Source: Sclerotinia nivalis
Lineage: Eukaryota; Ascomycota; Leotiomycetes; Helotiales; Sclerotiniaceae
NCBI GenBank assembly: GCA_029531795.1
Contig: JAPEIS010000005.1
Coordinates: 556,001 to 620,000, forward strand
Direction: 5' to 3'
DNA length: 64,000 bases
Below the pieces are notes generated by a model. It saw only the letters and a list, made by a program, of their open reading frames with translations. It was not told the DNA's origin and searched no databases. A program made the position numbers and the translations under genes. Positions 35,238 through 46,452 of the stretch are shown here, piece after piece. Within the stretch, counting starts at the first letter, position 1; each line of letters opens with the position of its first letter.

Positions 35238-35560
35238 CAGTAGAACTTGGTTATACCGTAAAATTTTCCCGATTTGTTCGATTTTTGTATGGGAATACCG
35301 GAATTTTTGCTTATACTGGAGTACCGGACCATTTTAAGTCAAATCCGGTATAATTTTGGTGAGGATAAACCTTTGATCCTCCCGATGTGGAGCTATCATG
35401 TGGTTATTTTAGGAAAATCGGAGGTTCGAGGATAAAATTTTAGTATAAAATCTGTATAAATCTTGTATAAAGTTTTATGCACAACTTTTTATACTGGAAA
35501 CCTGTTTGTACCGGATTTGATTGGTCGAATTTTTCGATCCGGTATAGCCAAATTCTACTG
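35238..35560. mobile_element. Non-autonomous Tc1/mariner (pogo/Fot1-type) MITE, 323 bp
   Basis: Ends are inverted repeats beginning CAGTAGAA. The left end reads CAGTAGAACTTGGTTATACC and the right end, read inwards, CAGTAGAATTTGGCTATACC, giving 19 matches of 21 when the next base is counted; both differences are C/T. The element is flanked on both sides by TA (35236-35237 and 35561-35562), the target duplication of this superfamily. It has no transposase reading frame; the interior is AT-rich with repeated GGTATA/TATACC and CCGGA motifs. Terminal CAGT plus TA is the pogo/Fot1 pattern (known for the family); the assignment is inference from the ends. Confidence 0.85.
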
Positions 35561-36185
35561 TACCTAGTAGCTGGCGATATTTATTCATACATCATGCAGT
35601 TGAGAATATATCCTCAAGGGTAAGTAATGTAAGATTTCCCCTCATCCATTATCTCTTTACTCTTTACTGCTCTCTTCCTAAGCATTTCCCATTCTTTGTC
35701 TCCTGGGATGAGATAGGTTTTATTCGCATTCTCTTCCTCGTTCAACTACTAGGTATCAATTGTGATTCTATTAGTCTAGTAAGTAATTCCCCAATCAATC
35801 AATCTTGTCTTTTCCATCATCAATCTAACCCAATTATCAAACACACGTATCACAATAGGAACCTGAATCTATATACTCGAGTATATCATCACCACAAACA
35901 CCAAACATCAAATATTTAACGACCAAACCAACCCAAAAAAAAGAACGCAAGAAAAACAAGCAAGCAAGCAAGCCAAATATGAACGTTTCCTGCGAATACC
36001 AAAGAGGGGTTTTTATGATTTAGTGTTTTTGGGTTTTTTTGGATTGAGGGATTGGATTGAAGGATTGGATTGGAAGATGGCGAAACATATTTGGGTTAAG
36101 AGGGCTATGGTGCCTATTCCTATGAGTTCTTTTTCTTTTTTGGCTTTCCTTTTTTGGGCGGGGAAGGGGATTTCTAGGAGTTGTA

Positions 36186-36246
36186 ATTTTAATTTTAATT
36201 TTAATTTTGATTTTGATTTTGATTTTGATTTTGATTTTGATTTTGC
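36186..36246 (+). repeat. Hexanucleotide repeat TTTTAA then TTTTGA
   Basis: About three TTTTAA units run directly into about seven TTTTGA units, a single G/A change carried through the array. Confidence 0.9.
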
Positions 36247-36793
36247 TGGAGGTGGGCAAATTTGAGATAGGGACAAAAGGGAACAGGAGAGATCAAAAGG
36301 AAAGAAATCATAAGGAGTTTGAATATTGATATGAACCAAACGAATCTTGGAGTTGAGTTTTTGCGAGTTGTTCTGGTACTGAGAAAGGGATGAAGTGAAA
36401 GGAAACAGAGGCAACGAGATGAGATAACTAACATAGGCATAGGAAGGAGCAGAAGTGTCGGAGGAAGAACCGGAGCATGACCCCTACCGTCGAACGACGG
36501 ATTTGAAGGAAAATGGGACGATGGAGGCGGGAGGCGGGAGCTGCTTGGCGAGGCACGTGGGCTTGGGCGTGTTATTTGGGAGATACAGAGACGACCGATG
36601 ATGATTATTCAATTATGCAATGCTATTGCTACAGAAGACTGCTAGCTTTTGACTCTTTTAAAAGGCTGGATTGGAGATTTAGAATGATTATGCCTCTTGA
36701 TCATAGAACCTCATTCTCACGAGTTATACCGAACATATGCAAGGCTCGTTAAATGAGTGAAGAAAAAGTAGGATTTACAATTTTATCCTAAAA

Positions 36794-37582
36794 TTATGCC
36801 ATACCACCATTTACTCTAAGTATCTGACCCGTCACCCACGAACTAGCACTACTACTCAAAAACGCTACGACCTCTGCCACCTCCTCTGGTTGTCCAATCC
36901 TATTCTGCGGATTAAAGCCCGCAATCGTCTTCAAAAGTTGGTCGCTCTTCCCATTGAGGAAAAGTTCGGTCGATGTTGGTCCTGGCGCTACAGTATTGAC
37001 CATGATACCTTTTCGTGCCAGATCTTTCGAAAGACCTCGTGTCATTTGCTCGATGGCACCCTTCGACATAATGTATGTAAGGTAATTTGGTGTTACTGTA
37101 CTAGCATGACATTGGGTTGTGGAAAATAAAATAATACGAGAGCCGGGTGCCATATGAGGAACGGATTTCTAAGACTATTAGCAAGGTATTCCACTACTAT
37201 CAAATTCACAACGTACCTGAGCAAGAAATAGAGGTCCCCTAACATTCAAATTGAACGTCTGGTCAAACTCCGTCAGAGTGACATTATCCAATTCATTCAA
37301 TTTCATAGTCGCGGTGCATGCGACTAAGATATCAATCTTTCCATATTTCGCAATTGTAGCATCAACTAATTTCGAGATCTCTTCAACATTTCCGGCATCA
37401 GCTTTAATGGCAGTAGTGTTTTCCTCTCCGATAAGTGATGCAACCTCATTCGCTGCGGAAGAGTCGTTGCTATAGTTTATGACTACTTTTGCTCCTTGGC
37501 TTGCGAGGCGAAAACAGATTGCTCGACCAATCCCTTTACTTCCACCTGTCACAAGGGCGACTTTTCCGGCGAGTGATTGCAT
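36794..37582 (-). CDS. FabG-like short-chain dehydrogenase/reductase
   Basis: A classical cytosolic SDR, 246 residues. Exon 1 is 37217-37582, the intron 37169-37216 (GTACGT...TTAG, 48 nt), exon 2 36794-37168. Cofactor motif TGGSKGIG (residues 13-20); Asn/Ser after VVINYSND suggests NADP preference; KADAG stands at the usual D-x-x-D position. The catalytic block is [24 protein letters not shown], with Ser, Tyr and Lys present. Then come [14 protein letters not shown] and the C-terminal [11 protein letters not shown]. Odd: the usual NNAG structural motif after strand 4 reads [10 protein letters not shown], so the Asn of the catalytic tetrad region is missing. Such proteins can still be active, but the change is worth noting. 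Substrate unknown; similar enzymes act on ketones or in secondary metabolism. Confidence 0.92.
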
Positions 37583-38684
37583 TGTGTGGGGATTGTGTGG
37601 GAGATGAGAGTGAGGTAATGAAAAGTGTTGGATGGGATGGTTGTGATCTTTTGAGAATTGGTAAAGAGACTTGGGCGGCCGTGTAGTAAATGGTCAAACA
37701 GCGTTGGGAAACATGTTGTATTTATACTTGTTTTTGAGCAAGCGTGGATTTCAGTAAGTCGAATAATGAGTCAAACTATGACGGTTACTATGCAACTTTG
37801 CATAGACAGTAGAATTCAAATTGCCATGTATATCACGTAAATTCCTAAACTCCATAGATAACTTTATTGCGCATATGTAGAGTTGAGGAACTTTCCGCAA
37901 TGTCCGCAATATCCTTATGGAGGTAATCAGGAGACAGACTCATCGCCGTGGAGTTTGGGGTTAAAGTCAAACCATATATTCTTTCCCATAGTATTTCGGT
38001 TGAAGCAAATATTTAATTCACTGCTCCTGTTCCCGTTCTCACTGAGATAGAAGTGAATCTCTGTAGATATGTCAAGATTTCTAATTGGATCATGGAGTCA
38101 TCAAACATTCCGAATATTGTCACCGCTGGAAGTTTTGTATGGTCCAAAATACAGGAGTATGTAGAGGGAGAAGAGATGCGAGTCGGTTGCTGGATGGGGG
38201 TAGGGTGTTAGGAGGTAGAATTGGATGCTCAACTGAATTTTCAACTTGTAGGGAATACCAAATTCAACACTCAAATCCAGTGTTGACTTCGTGGAATCAT
38301 ATTTTATAAGGAAAGAATAAATGTGGTTGTATCAATATGATGCAGGATGTTGAGCAGCTTTTCATGAAGTGGCAATGGAAACTTCTCTGCTTCCTGGAGA
38401 AGTTTGTACGGCAATTGGTCCGTGCATAAACATTTTGGTAGCAACGTCAGCCTTGTGATATTTAATCATCCAACTTCTACAAGATAATTATCAAAACCTT
38501 TATTGACGCACTTTCTTTTGTAATTAATCTGGTTACCTTTTTAGTATCCAATTCAATCCTTTCACGTACATAGAGCCTGCGCATATTCGAATCCGACTCT
38601 ACTCTATCGGCGAACATCTTCTATCGGTCTACAACAAAACAACGATCGCATACACTCAAACCCCTCTATCTCCTTTCTTTCAAA
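37583..38684. promoter_or_regulatory. Divergent region between SDR and TFIIS genes
   Basis: 1.1 kb between two divergent starts. Nothing distinctive except a C/T-rich leader (about 38640-38683) before the TFIIS start. Confidence 0.45.
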
Positions 38685-39736
38685 ATGGATCAAAGAGAAC
38701 TTACTTCGCGGGTTTCAGCTCTTCAAAAGGCGATCAATGACAAAGAGCCCGCAGCGAACGTTATTACCATTATGGAGACTCTGAAGAGAGATGTAAATGC
38801 CACGGAAGAACTTCTTAGGGTATGTCTACAACCGGCTACATTCCTAAACAAGCTCTTCGGGGTCTTTGTGTCTCCATGAAATTCTCAATACACCAACTAA
38901 CAGATCTTATTCTCTAGGCAACCAAGGCAGGAATGGTAGTTGCCAAACAACGAGGAAACGCGAACAAAGACATTGCCAAGCTCGCCACTGAAATTGTCAC
39001 TAAGTGGAAAAAAACCGTCGAAGCCGAAAAAGAAAAGCGCAAGGCAAAAATGATGGCATCCGGATCTTCTCCCGCAGTTCGCAGCAACGGTACTTCCTCT
39101 CCCGCACCCGCGCCCAGCGCTCCAGTCACCAAAGCTTTCAAGGGTGATTCCTCGAAGCGAAGATGGGAAACTGATAAAGTCGATACTAAGCGTACGGGTC
39201 TTCCAACTCGCGATGCTTGTATTGGCTTGATGTATAATGGTCTTGCTTTCAAATGCGAAGAACCACCCACTCATGTTATTATCAAGGCGATGGCTGTTGA
39301 GCAAGCTGCATTCGATCATTTTGGAGGCGAGACGAAGGATTATAAAGAGAAGCTCCGATCCCTTTTTCAAAATCTCAAGCAAGTATCCAATACACAGTTG
39401 CGTAAGAGAGTTATGTCAGGAGATATTGAACCAGCTCGTTTTGTGGTCATGACGCATGAGGAACTAAAGTCAGAGGAGATGAAGAAGAAAGATGATTTGT
39501 TGGAGATGGAGAATATGAAGAAGGCTCAGGTGCCAATGGCAGAGAAGAGTATTAGTGATGCTTTAACATGTGGAAAGTGTCATCAAAAGAAAGTCAGCTA
39601 TTCACAAGCACAGACCCGCAGTGCAGATGAACCTATGACGACTTTTTGCGAATGTCAAGTTTGTGGTCATCGCTGGAAGGTATGTATTATCCAAGTGTGT
39701 GTGGTTCACAGTCTGATTATTCTCCAGTTCTCTTGA
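38685..39736 (+). CDS. DST1: Transcription elongation factor TFIIS
   Basis: Rescues backtracked RNA polymerase II by stimulating transcript cleavage; nuclear. Exons 38685-38819, 38918-39679 and a 9-nt terminal exon 39728-39736 (Phe-Ser-stop); 301 residues. Domain I (LW/TFS2N) covers residues 1-~75, a Ser/Pro/Ala-rich linker follows, domain II runs about 130-235 (RDACIGLMYNGL, KEKLRSLFQNLK, MSGDIEPARFVVMTHEEL), and the zinc ribbon is C-x2-C with CGKCHQKKVSYSQAQTRSADEP, then CQVCGHRWKFS. The catalytic Asp-Glu hairpin RSADEPMTTF is intact. The last intron (39680-39727, 48 nt) is stop-free and a multiple of three; the family ends in HRWKFS, which fixes splicing there. Confidence 0.95.
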
Positions 39737-40532
39737 TCGAGCAACACTTGCTCCACGAAAGTTTTTTCTTCTCATTTTCGATTCTTATGGATTATTTGGG
39801 GTTAAAGGAGTGCATGGGTGAAATTTTTCGCTTTCAGGGTCGTTTTCAAGCATGGAGTTTAGTCGAAATGCCACCCACAATCTCTAGATTGTGAGCCGTT
39901 TTCGTCGATGAGAGTTCACATAATTGCATTTGAGTAAATGAAGATCGATGGATGTCTGGCACGTGATACATGCAGAGCTCTCAGTGCTAACATCAATTGA
40001 ATTGATACGATAGAATTCTTAATTCTCTTTCCGATTCATCATGTTGTCGTTGTGAGAAGGGAAGGGTAATCCTTCTAAAATATATATAAGAGAAAGAATA
40101 AGGTTGGTATTGACTTCTGCTCTATCATATACATGTACATGTACAAACAGAACAAGACAAACAGGGGTATAGATAGATTTTGCAAAAGCAGGCAGAAGCA
40201 TCAAGAACTCGATGTAGTAACATGCTTAACTCTAATAAAAGCATAATATACCTACCTATCTAGGTACTAATACATAGTAACCATCTCCTACATTCCATCG
40301 CCCGATCAAATGGTCAAATGGAAGTATCATTATCACTATCACTATGAAATTCCATCCATACCCAGTACATATTTTCTATTCTATCCCAATTTTCCATCCA
40401 CGTCGCTTACTTATTTACTTCTTATCCGAGTACAAAAATATAAGAATGAGGGGGTGAATGAATAATGAATAAACATATAAATGAAAATATCCCCGAAACT
40501 TTCAAATTTTCTTAACTATCAAATATCAAATA
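39737..40532. other. Intergenic between TFIIS and the terpene-cyclase relic
   Basis: About 0.8 kb, AT-rich towards the right, with an ACATGTACATGTAC palindrome near 40132-40145 and a repeated ATCAAATATCAAATATCAAATA (about 40518-40538). No gene supported. The relic may once have extended into the right part. Confidence 0.45.
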
Positions 40533-41794
40533 TCAAATAAAAACTCGATCTTGGACAAGACATGCGTATACTTTCGTTTCCATAAGCTCATTTACTCGGT
40601 AGTTGAGCATTGAAATTTTGCCCCAGCTAGGTTGTTCATCCGCTACTGGACTATTGCTGAAATAATTGCAGCCGATCCATGTAAATGGAATATACTCCAA
40701 CTAATGATCTTTCGCAAGGCCAGCCCTCTCAAAGATGTCTGTCCGCACTTGCTCGAGTCGGGAGCGGTAAAATGATGCTTCAGTAAAGGAGCTTACTAAT
40801 TTTATGGCATTTGAGCCAGCAAACATTGGAAGTTCTGAGAAGAACATGGACAGTTTTTGGATTTTCATTGCATGCTCGTCCATGTAAGATTGAAGAGGCT
40901 CCGCGAGCGTCTTCTCCACAGAAAAGATTGCTGAGATACAATACAACCTTGATAAAACGCTCGATGGATAACAGACTTGCTCTATTCATAAAGGTTGAAC
41001 GCTCCAACTGGCCAAGCAGAAATTCATGAGCTCCTTTAGGTGGGTTGAGCATGATTGGGTCCAGAAACTTGAACATGCGTAGTGAGTATATTGCGACCAG
41101 ACCAAGAATGCTATTGGCTGTGGTTTCACATGAACCAATGCCCCATGAGCCGTCATTCGATTGCTTTTGTAAGAATTTCCGCGCCAGTTGCACGAGAATC
41201 ACCGGGATTGTTGAGAGCAGATCTTCAGATATACTCTGAAGAAAACCGTTCTTTTTTATGCTTTAGCAATTTGCTCAGTGCTTGTGCAAGAAGCATCATG
41301 GAATACTCTTCGGATGTATTCTAAATCGATGTTAGCACTGCCGACGGCGGCTTTCATTCAAAGGCTTACCCATTTATCTTTGAATGAACTTTTCTGTCAT
41401 TTTTGATGCAGATAAGAAACAATGCCAGATATCTGTGTAGCATATTGATCGATCTCAGGATCATGCAGTAAAACAATCAAAACGTTGCAGTTTGCTGAAA
41501 TCCTCGGATTCCGTTCCAGAGCATACTTTTTGAAGCACTTTCCTGTGTCAAAGGTCTGTATCATTCGAGCTAGGCTGACGAATTTGCCTGTGAGTGCAAG
41601 ACTCAAGATACTCTTAGAGTTGTCGTCTGTATCATGAAGGAAACCCGGCGCTTTTTATACAGCGTTAGAGCAGCATTTAAACACTTAGAAATACATACCA
41701 AAACCAACGCAGCCATCGCATTTACTCAGATCCTGTAAATGAATATCGGCGAGTTTAGAAACGTGATCCTCGTCAAGATCTTGTATCCTCAAGC
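40533..41794 (-). pseudogene. Degraded class II terpene (diterpene) cyclase fragment
   Basis: Reads like the central part of a fungal copalyl-diphosphate-synthase-type beta/gamma domain, but broken. Recognisable in order: IQDLDEDHVSKLADIHLQDL, the acid motif HDTDDNSKSIL (DxDD type), ALTGKFVSLARMIQTF, ERNPRISANCNVLIVLLH, LARKFLQKQSNDGSWG with CETTANSILGL, FSELPMF, LEQVRTDIFERAGLAKDH and LEYIPFTWIGCN. Breaks: a TGA at 41397-41399 where the family has Trp, a frame change near an A6 tract (about 41250), another near 40935, and a TAG at about 40701 just before LEYIPFTW. No N-terminal third and no class I (DDxxD) C-terminal domain are found next to it. Likely a dead remnant of a secondary-metabolite gene. 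Intron-like gaps at about 41641-41697 and 41320-41370 survive. Confidence 0.8.
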
Positions 41795-43060
41795 CTGAAT
41801 TGAATAGTATCGATAGTGTTTAGTTCCATGTAAGACTTACAACATTTCTTTATAAGACATATATTTATAGATCAAACGGGAAAAGAAGAGAATAATGCCT
41901 ACCTAGTTAATCTTAAATGTAAAATTAGGAAATGCACTTGGGAAACATCCAGATACTTTCCCTATTATATGTTTTGGCGTTAGTAGGGCGGGATTCATTC
42001 CCCAGGATTAGTTTTCACTTCCTCCATTCAACTCAAAGACTGAATCCATTTCAATCGATCAAACCAAGTATTTAGCCAGGCCCACAAGCCAGCTTGCTTT
42101 CAGTATGTTATCTGTTAGGAGTTCGCAGGAGCCTCTAGCCGTCTTAGATAGTCTTAGACTCAGTGTAGACGTTAATTCAATTCATTCATTCATTCATTCA
42201 ACATCCAGATACTCTACCTGCGCCATATTGGAAAACTTATCTGAGATATTGTTCTGATTTCTCATCCCAATTAGAGGAGGTCATGAGATAGCAGAGGGCG
42301 ATCCGAGAAAGCTTCATTGTGTTTTTGATGGATTAAGAGGTCAAAATTGATTTCTTTTCAAAAGCTTCATTTCAAATAATTATTGAATAACAATTATAAG
42401 GCCGAACTCTTCGAAAATTATATATTCTTAAAGCCCTTAATTGATAGTATCTAGTTACAACTTTTTAGAACTTATTTATTATAATTTTCAAAATTTTATT
42501 GAATTATTAAAGTTGAAAAACTCAAAATAATCATTTTCATTTTCTGATTTTCGGAATTTCATCTTTTTCGCCCAAATCTTTTCCGAAAACCTAAAATACA
42601 TAAGTTTTACGGCAAATACCCCGAATAGTAACTTTTTAACTTTCGATATCTTGTATAATAACCTTTCGTATGACTTTTGATCTTATTTATAAGTAACACT
42701 TTCAACTAATATAAATCCAGTAAATAGTAGTCTAAACGATATAAATGATATATACACGGATATAAATCCTCATCGCTCTATTATCGTATCACGGTATCTC
42801 ATATCATAACATTCCAAAATTCCATCCATCCTGGTATCTGGCTAAAGAGGCTAAACATAATATAATCTTATAGAGTAGTTCTTTCAAACGGAGAGAAGTT
42901 GAATCCGGTTAGGATGGAAATAAAGTACTTCGTAATCATGATGCATCATTTCATTCAAACATGGTTCGCTCGCTGATGTCCATATCCGTATCCATCCCAA
43001 ATGCAATCCAACCCTTGAAAACTCCCGCAAACATACAGTCATATCGCTAATTCCAACATC
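41795..43060. other. AT-rich intergenic tract beside the terpene-cyclase relic
   Basis: 1.27 kb. An ATTC tetranucleotide run lies at about 42178-42199, and 42340-42760 is strongly AT-rich with no open frame, suggesting a decayed (perhaps RIP-mutated) repeat. The missing end of the relic is not visible here. Confidence 0.5.
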
Positions 43061-45350
43061 TCATCTCCAATCAGGGTATTTCCTCCCATCAACCCCTCTT
43101 ACAGGACTTATACCCCTTTCTCTCCTCTCTCTATCCCTTTCCCTAAAACTCCTCCCTTCATACTCATCATCTCTTCCTCTATCCCCTCTTTCCGTTCTGA
43201 TTCTCCTGGTTGGAATTTCCTCATGACTACTATGTCTCGACTGTACCCTAGAACTTTCCCTCCTTTTGTAATCTCTTTCTCGATCCCTCTCATCTCGATC
43301 CCTATCCCTGTCCCTATCCCGTTCCCTTTCCCTTTCCCTTTCCCGTTCTCTATCACGATCTCTTTCTCTCTCCCTATCTCCCCTATCTTCTCGACTACTA
43401 TGTCTCCTACTCCCCCTCCCCTCTCCACTTTCCCTTCCACTTTCTCCACCACTACCTCCACTGACATGATGACCAACCCCCTCACCCCTCATTCCCCCGT
43501 TTCTCCACATCTCAGCAATATTCCCTAAATCCCTCCACTTAACCCCTCTACTATCACTTCTCCCCTTTTCTCTCTCCCTCTCCCTGTCCCTGTCCCTGTC
43601 CCTGTCCCTATCCATCTCCACATCAACCGATGCCCTCCCCGCCTCCCTCTTCCTCCTCCCCGCCAAAAACGGCGCGCTCAAATTTCCATTCAAATCAATA
43701 TTAGTGGGATATTGACCCCGTTTAAATTTATCCTCAATATCTCTCTGTCTATCCCTTTCTCTCTCCCTTTCCCTCGCATCTGAAATAGGGGACGGCATCG
43801 TACTACCTGGTGCTGTGGACGAGAATGCAAAAACCCGAGGACTATCCGGGCCAGAACTTCGTGGTATATAAGTACTTCGCGGGCGTCTCGGTATTTCCCG
43901 CGCGCTTGTAGATGAATTCAATGGATTAGTACGAGTTTTAGGGGACGGATCATCTTCAGAATCCGATGTTACGCTACTAACGCTGGAAGAATCCGAGGAG
44001 TCTGAGACGATTGGTGCATGCCGGGATTGCCGAGGATGACTATGTCTCCGATGAGCGGGACGCGGAGGATCTGGTACCGGGACATTATGATGTGGATGGT
44101 GAGGATCCGAGGCGGATGCTGTGTGGGCGTGGAAAGTGGGTGCATCTTCTGAAGAGGGCGAACTTAAATTGGGGAAACTGCGATGACGTCCGCGGGGTAT
44201 GCGTGTTGAGTATGGTTCCTCTGGAGCGAGAAATTGGCGAACTCGATGAGTCGGTGATCGATTGAGAGGTGGTCGTTGAGGACGAGATGCGGAAACGTGT
44301 GTATAAGGTATAGGTCGACTGGCCCGGTGGGTAGTAGAGTCACGGGTGGAAGGTTCGCGGGCGGAAGGTTCGCGGGCGGAAGGTTCACGGGCGGAAGGTT
44401 CACGGGCAGAAGGTTCACGGGAAGAGGATTCACGAGTCGGGGGCTCACGAGTAGAAGTTTCGAAATAACCGCTGCGGGAGTGAGCGCCATTGGTTGGTGT
44501 AGGATCTGGAACTCTGGGGGAAGGTCGAACGTGAACGTATGTTGCTTGTACTTTAGGCCTAGGCGGGAGGTCTGGTGTGGGAATATCCTCTTGTTTATCT
44601 GGCGCTTCATCTGGTGCTTCATCTGGAGTTGCTCGCTGACGTAATTTCTCTGCACAGCTTCTATGCCATTTTTCTATCCCCGCGTCCGGTACCAATGGGA
44701 AGGCTTCTTTCGGTAAATCTATTGGAAATCTCTCTCCTGTAGTTGGATTTTTGATTTCAAAATCTCGTACTGCGGTTTGGATGAATGACACATGTTCCTC
44801 GGGTCCCAAAAGTATTTCTATCGATTGCCATCGCACAAATCCTCGGACAGTGAGACATGGTATTGAAGGGGGCGCAAAATCATCTTTCGTAGGGTTCAAA
44901 GTATGTTGACAGCCTATCGAGGCATAAATCCAAGATATCGAGGGATGTGTAGTCTCCACAAAAAGAGCTATGGAAGGCAACGGAAGCTATTAGCAAGCAA
45001 TCGCGGATAGACAAGGAAGACGTTGGGAACAAAAAACCCATCACAAAAACTTACAATCATAATTTCCACCAACAGCTTTATAGAAAAGTGCCAACTTTTC
45101 TGGCGTCAGGAATTGATCTTCTTTACTTCCCACATTTTCTATCTGCGATGATTATAAGCATGAAATTCAAGGTGAGCATTGCAGAAGTGAACATCCTTAC
45201 AATATAATTTGCGATTCCCCTCAGTAGCGCATTTAGCACTGGTGTCGGACTTTTATTCGCATCAAACAAATACCCATAGAACTCTTTCGGATCCACGTTG
45301 GGAGTCTCCTCTTGAGGTTGCGATGGTTGCGGTGGTTGCCCTTGCGTCAT
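43061..45350 (-). CDS. DUF7514-type protein with Arg/Asp/Glu-rich tail
   Basis: Exons 45201-45350, 45055-45142, 43061-44967; introns GTAAGG...GCAG (58 nt) and GTAAGT...ATAG (87 nt); 714 residues. The N-terminal ~150 residues fit the fungal DUF7514 domain: EFYGYLFDANKSPTPVLNALLRGIANYI, then FLTPEKLALFYKAVGGNYD, SWIYASIGCQHTL and CLTVRGFVRWQSIEILL. After that the protein is disordered: a run of REPSA pentapeptides (DNA repeat at 44336-44455), Ser/Pro/His-rich parts, and long RD/RE runs like RERERDRDRERERER. The start MTQGQPPQPSQPQ was preferred over an upstream Met because it lies nearest to the domain. RD/RE tails are seen in RNA-processing proteins; function here is unknown. Confidence 0.88.
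44336..44455. repeat. 15-bp coding minisatellite (REPSA repeats)
   Basis: About seven 15-bp units of the type AGGTTCGCGGGCGGA, the central ones nearly identical, giving pentapeptide repeats REPSA in the DUF7514 protein. Likely length-polymorphic. Confidence 0.85.
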
Positions 45351-46452
45351 ATTAAAATAGATAATTTCGATAACGTACGAGCTGGATTTGCTGAAAATAT
45401 CAATCAATAATAAGATCTAGATAAGATTGTTTTTGTATCTTTTGCTTTGCTTTGCTTTGGCATCGCATTCGTTTTTTCTGACTGTCTTGTCCGCATCGAT
45501 AGAGCATGGAGCAAGCATATGTAGGTCGGTAGGTAAGAAATCCCAATTATTATTCGTGAATCAAGTGGTTCAATGGTTTGTACGACGAAGGAAGATCTTT
45601 TTCATGAATGTTGTTGCGCAAAATTTCATCACCAGTCATATTCCTAATGGTTAGGCGTGAGCTGGCAAATCATCAGGTATCGGTATTGTAGGCTGATTTT
45701 GCCGTGATATGGGTCAACTTGTGGATGGATGGGACAAGCGGTGAGGTGGGATGTAATTGTTGAGTCTGGGGTAGTGTGGTAGTACAAGGGTCGACTGAAG
45801 ATGATATTCGCAATGTTGATTCAAAATATGAGAGGCATGAAGGACGACGGGAAGGTCTTCAACTTGGTCTTGAGGATTAATATACTAAAATGATGCGTGA
45901 CTTCTATGTTTTTTGTTGGTTTGCACATTTGTATGTTTTTGGAATGGCTGGGTATCCAAATGGCATGGCATAATTGTGAGATAGGCAGCCCACAAGTGAC
46001 AGCCTTGTAGAAAGCTTTAGAGTCTGTGAGCCTGTCAAATTTAGACGCGTTGTGTTAAACATCCCTGAAATGATGATTGTTAGTGGGGGTGCGCGGGCTA
46101 TACAGAATTCGATTCTGATAGAACAATGGAACATTGGAAAGATCACTCGAGAGTTTCTGGAAGATGTGGGAATGACGCCCTACGATGAATCAATGAGTGA
46201 AGAAGATAATTGTCGGACAGTATATTATTATTAATCATCTATAAGTAAGTACCTAAGTATGGGGTATAATTTGTACTCGTATTTGTGACTCCCACTAAAT
46301 CCCCAAACTTCCAAATTCCCAAAATAACAATCCATATTAGTATCCCAAAACTCCTGACGCAGATTTGTGTGCGACTGTACGAAGAATTCACGTACTACCC
46401 CCTGAACCGTTTTTATTCAAGTATAAAACATACAAAACCCAACCATTTTGAA
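45351..46452. other. Intergenic between DUF7514 and arrestin genes
   Basis: 1.1 kb holding the DUF7514 promoter (left) and the 3' region of the arrestin gene (right). A CTTTGCTTTG repeat occurs at about 45440-45458. Small open frames at 45904-46234 are not supported. Confidence 0.45.

Larger units (their letters stand above)
35035..36793. other. Intergenic with MITE, palindrome and hexanucleotide repeat
   Basis: 1.76 kb between converging 3' ends of the DUF1295 gene and the FabG-like SDR. It holds the MITE (35238-35560), a 16-bp palindrome (35871-35886), an AAGC run (about 35957-35972) and TTTTAA/TTTTGA repeats (36186-36246). No gene supported; the open frames at 36013-36440 come from the repeat. 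Confidence 0.6.

Noticed and set aside
36013..36440. Several overlapping Lys/Ile- or Asn/Phe-rich frames
   Set aside because: Arise from the TTTTGA/TTTTAA hexanucleotide array read in different frames.
36475..36510. Possible tRNA-like sequence (CCTACCGTCGAACGACGGATTTG)
   Set aside because: It folds as a short hairpin only; no acceptor stem, D-arm or A/B boxes at proper spacing.
43223..43528. Plus-strand frame of Pro/Phe/Ile repeats
   Set aside because: Antisense shadow of the RD/RE-rich tail of the DUF7514 gene.
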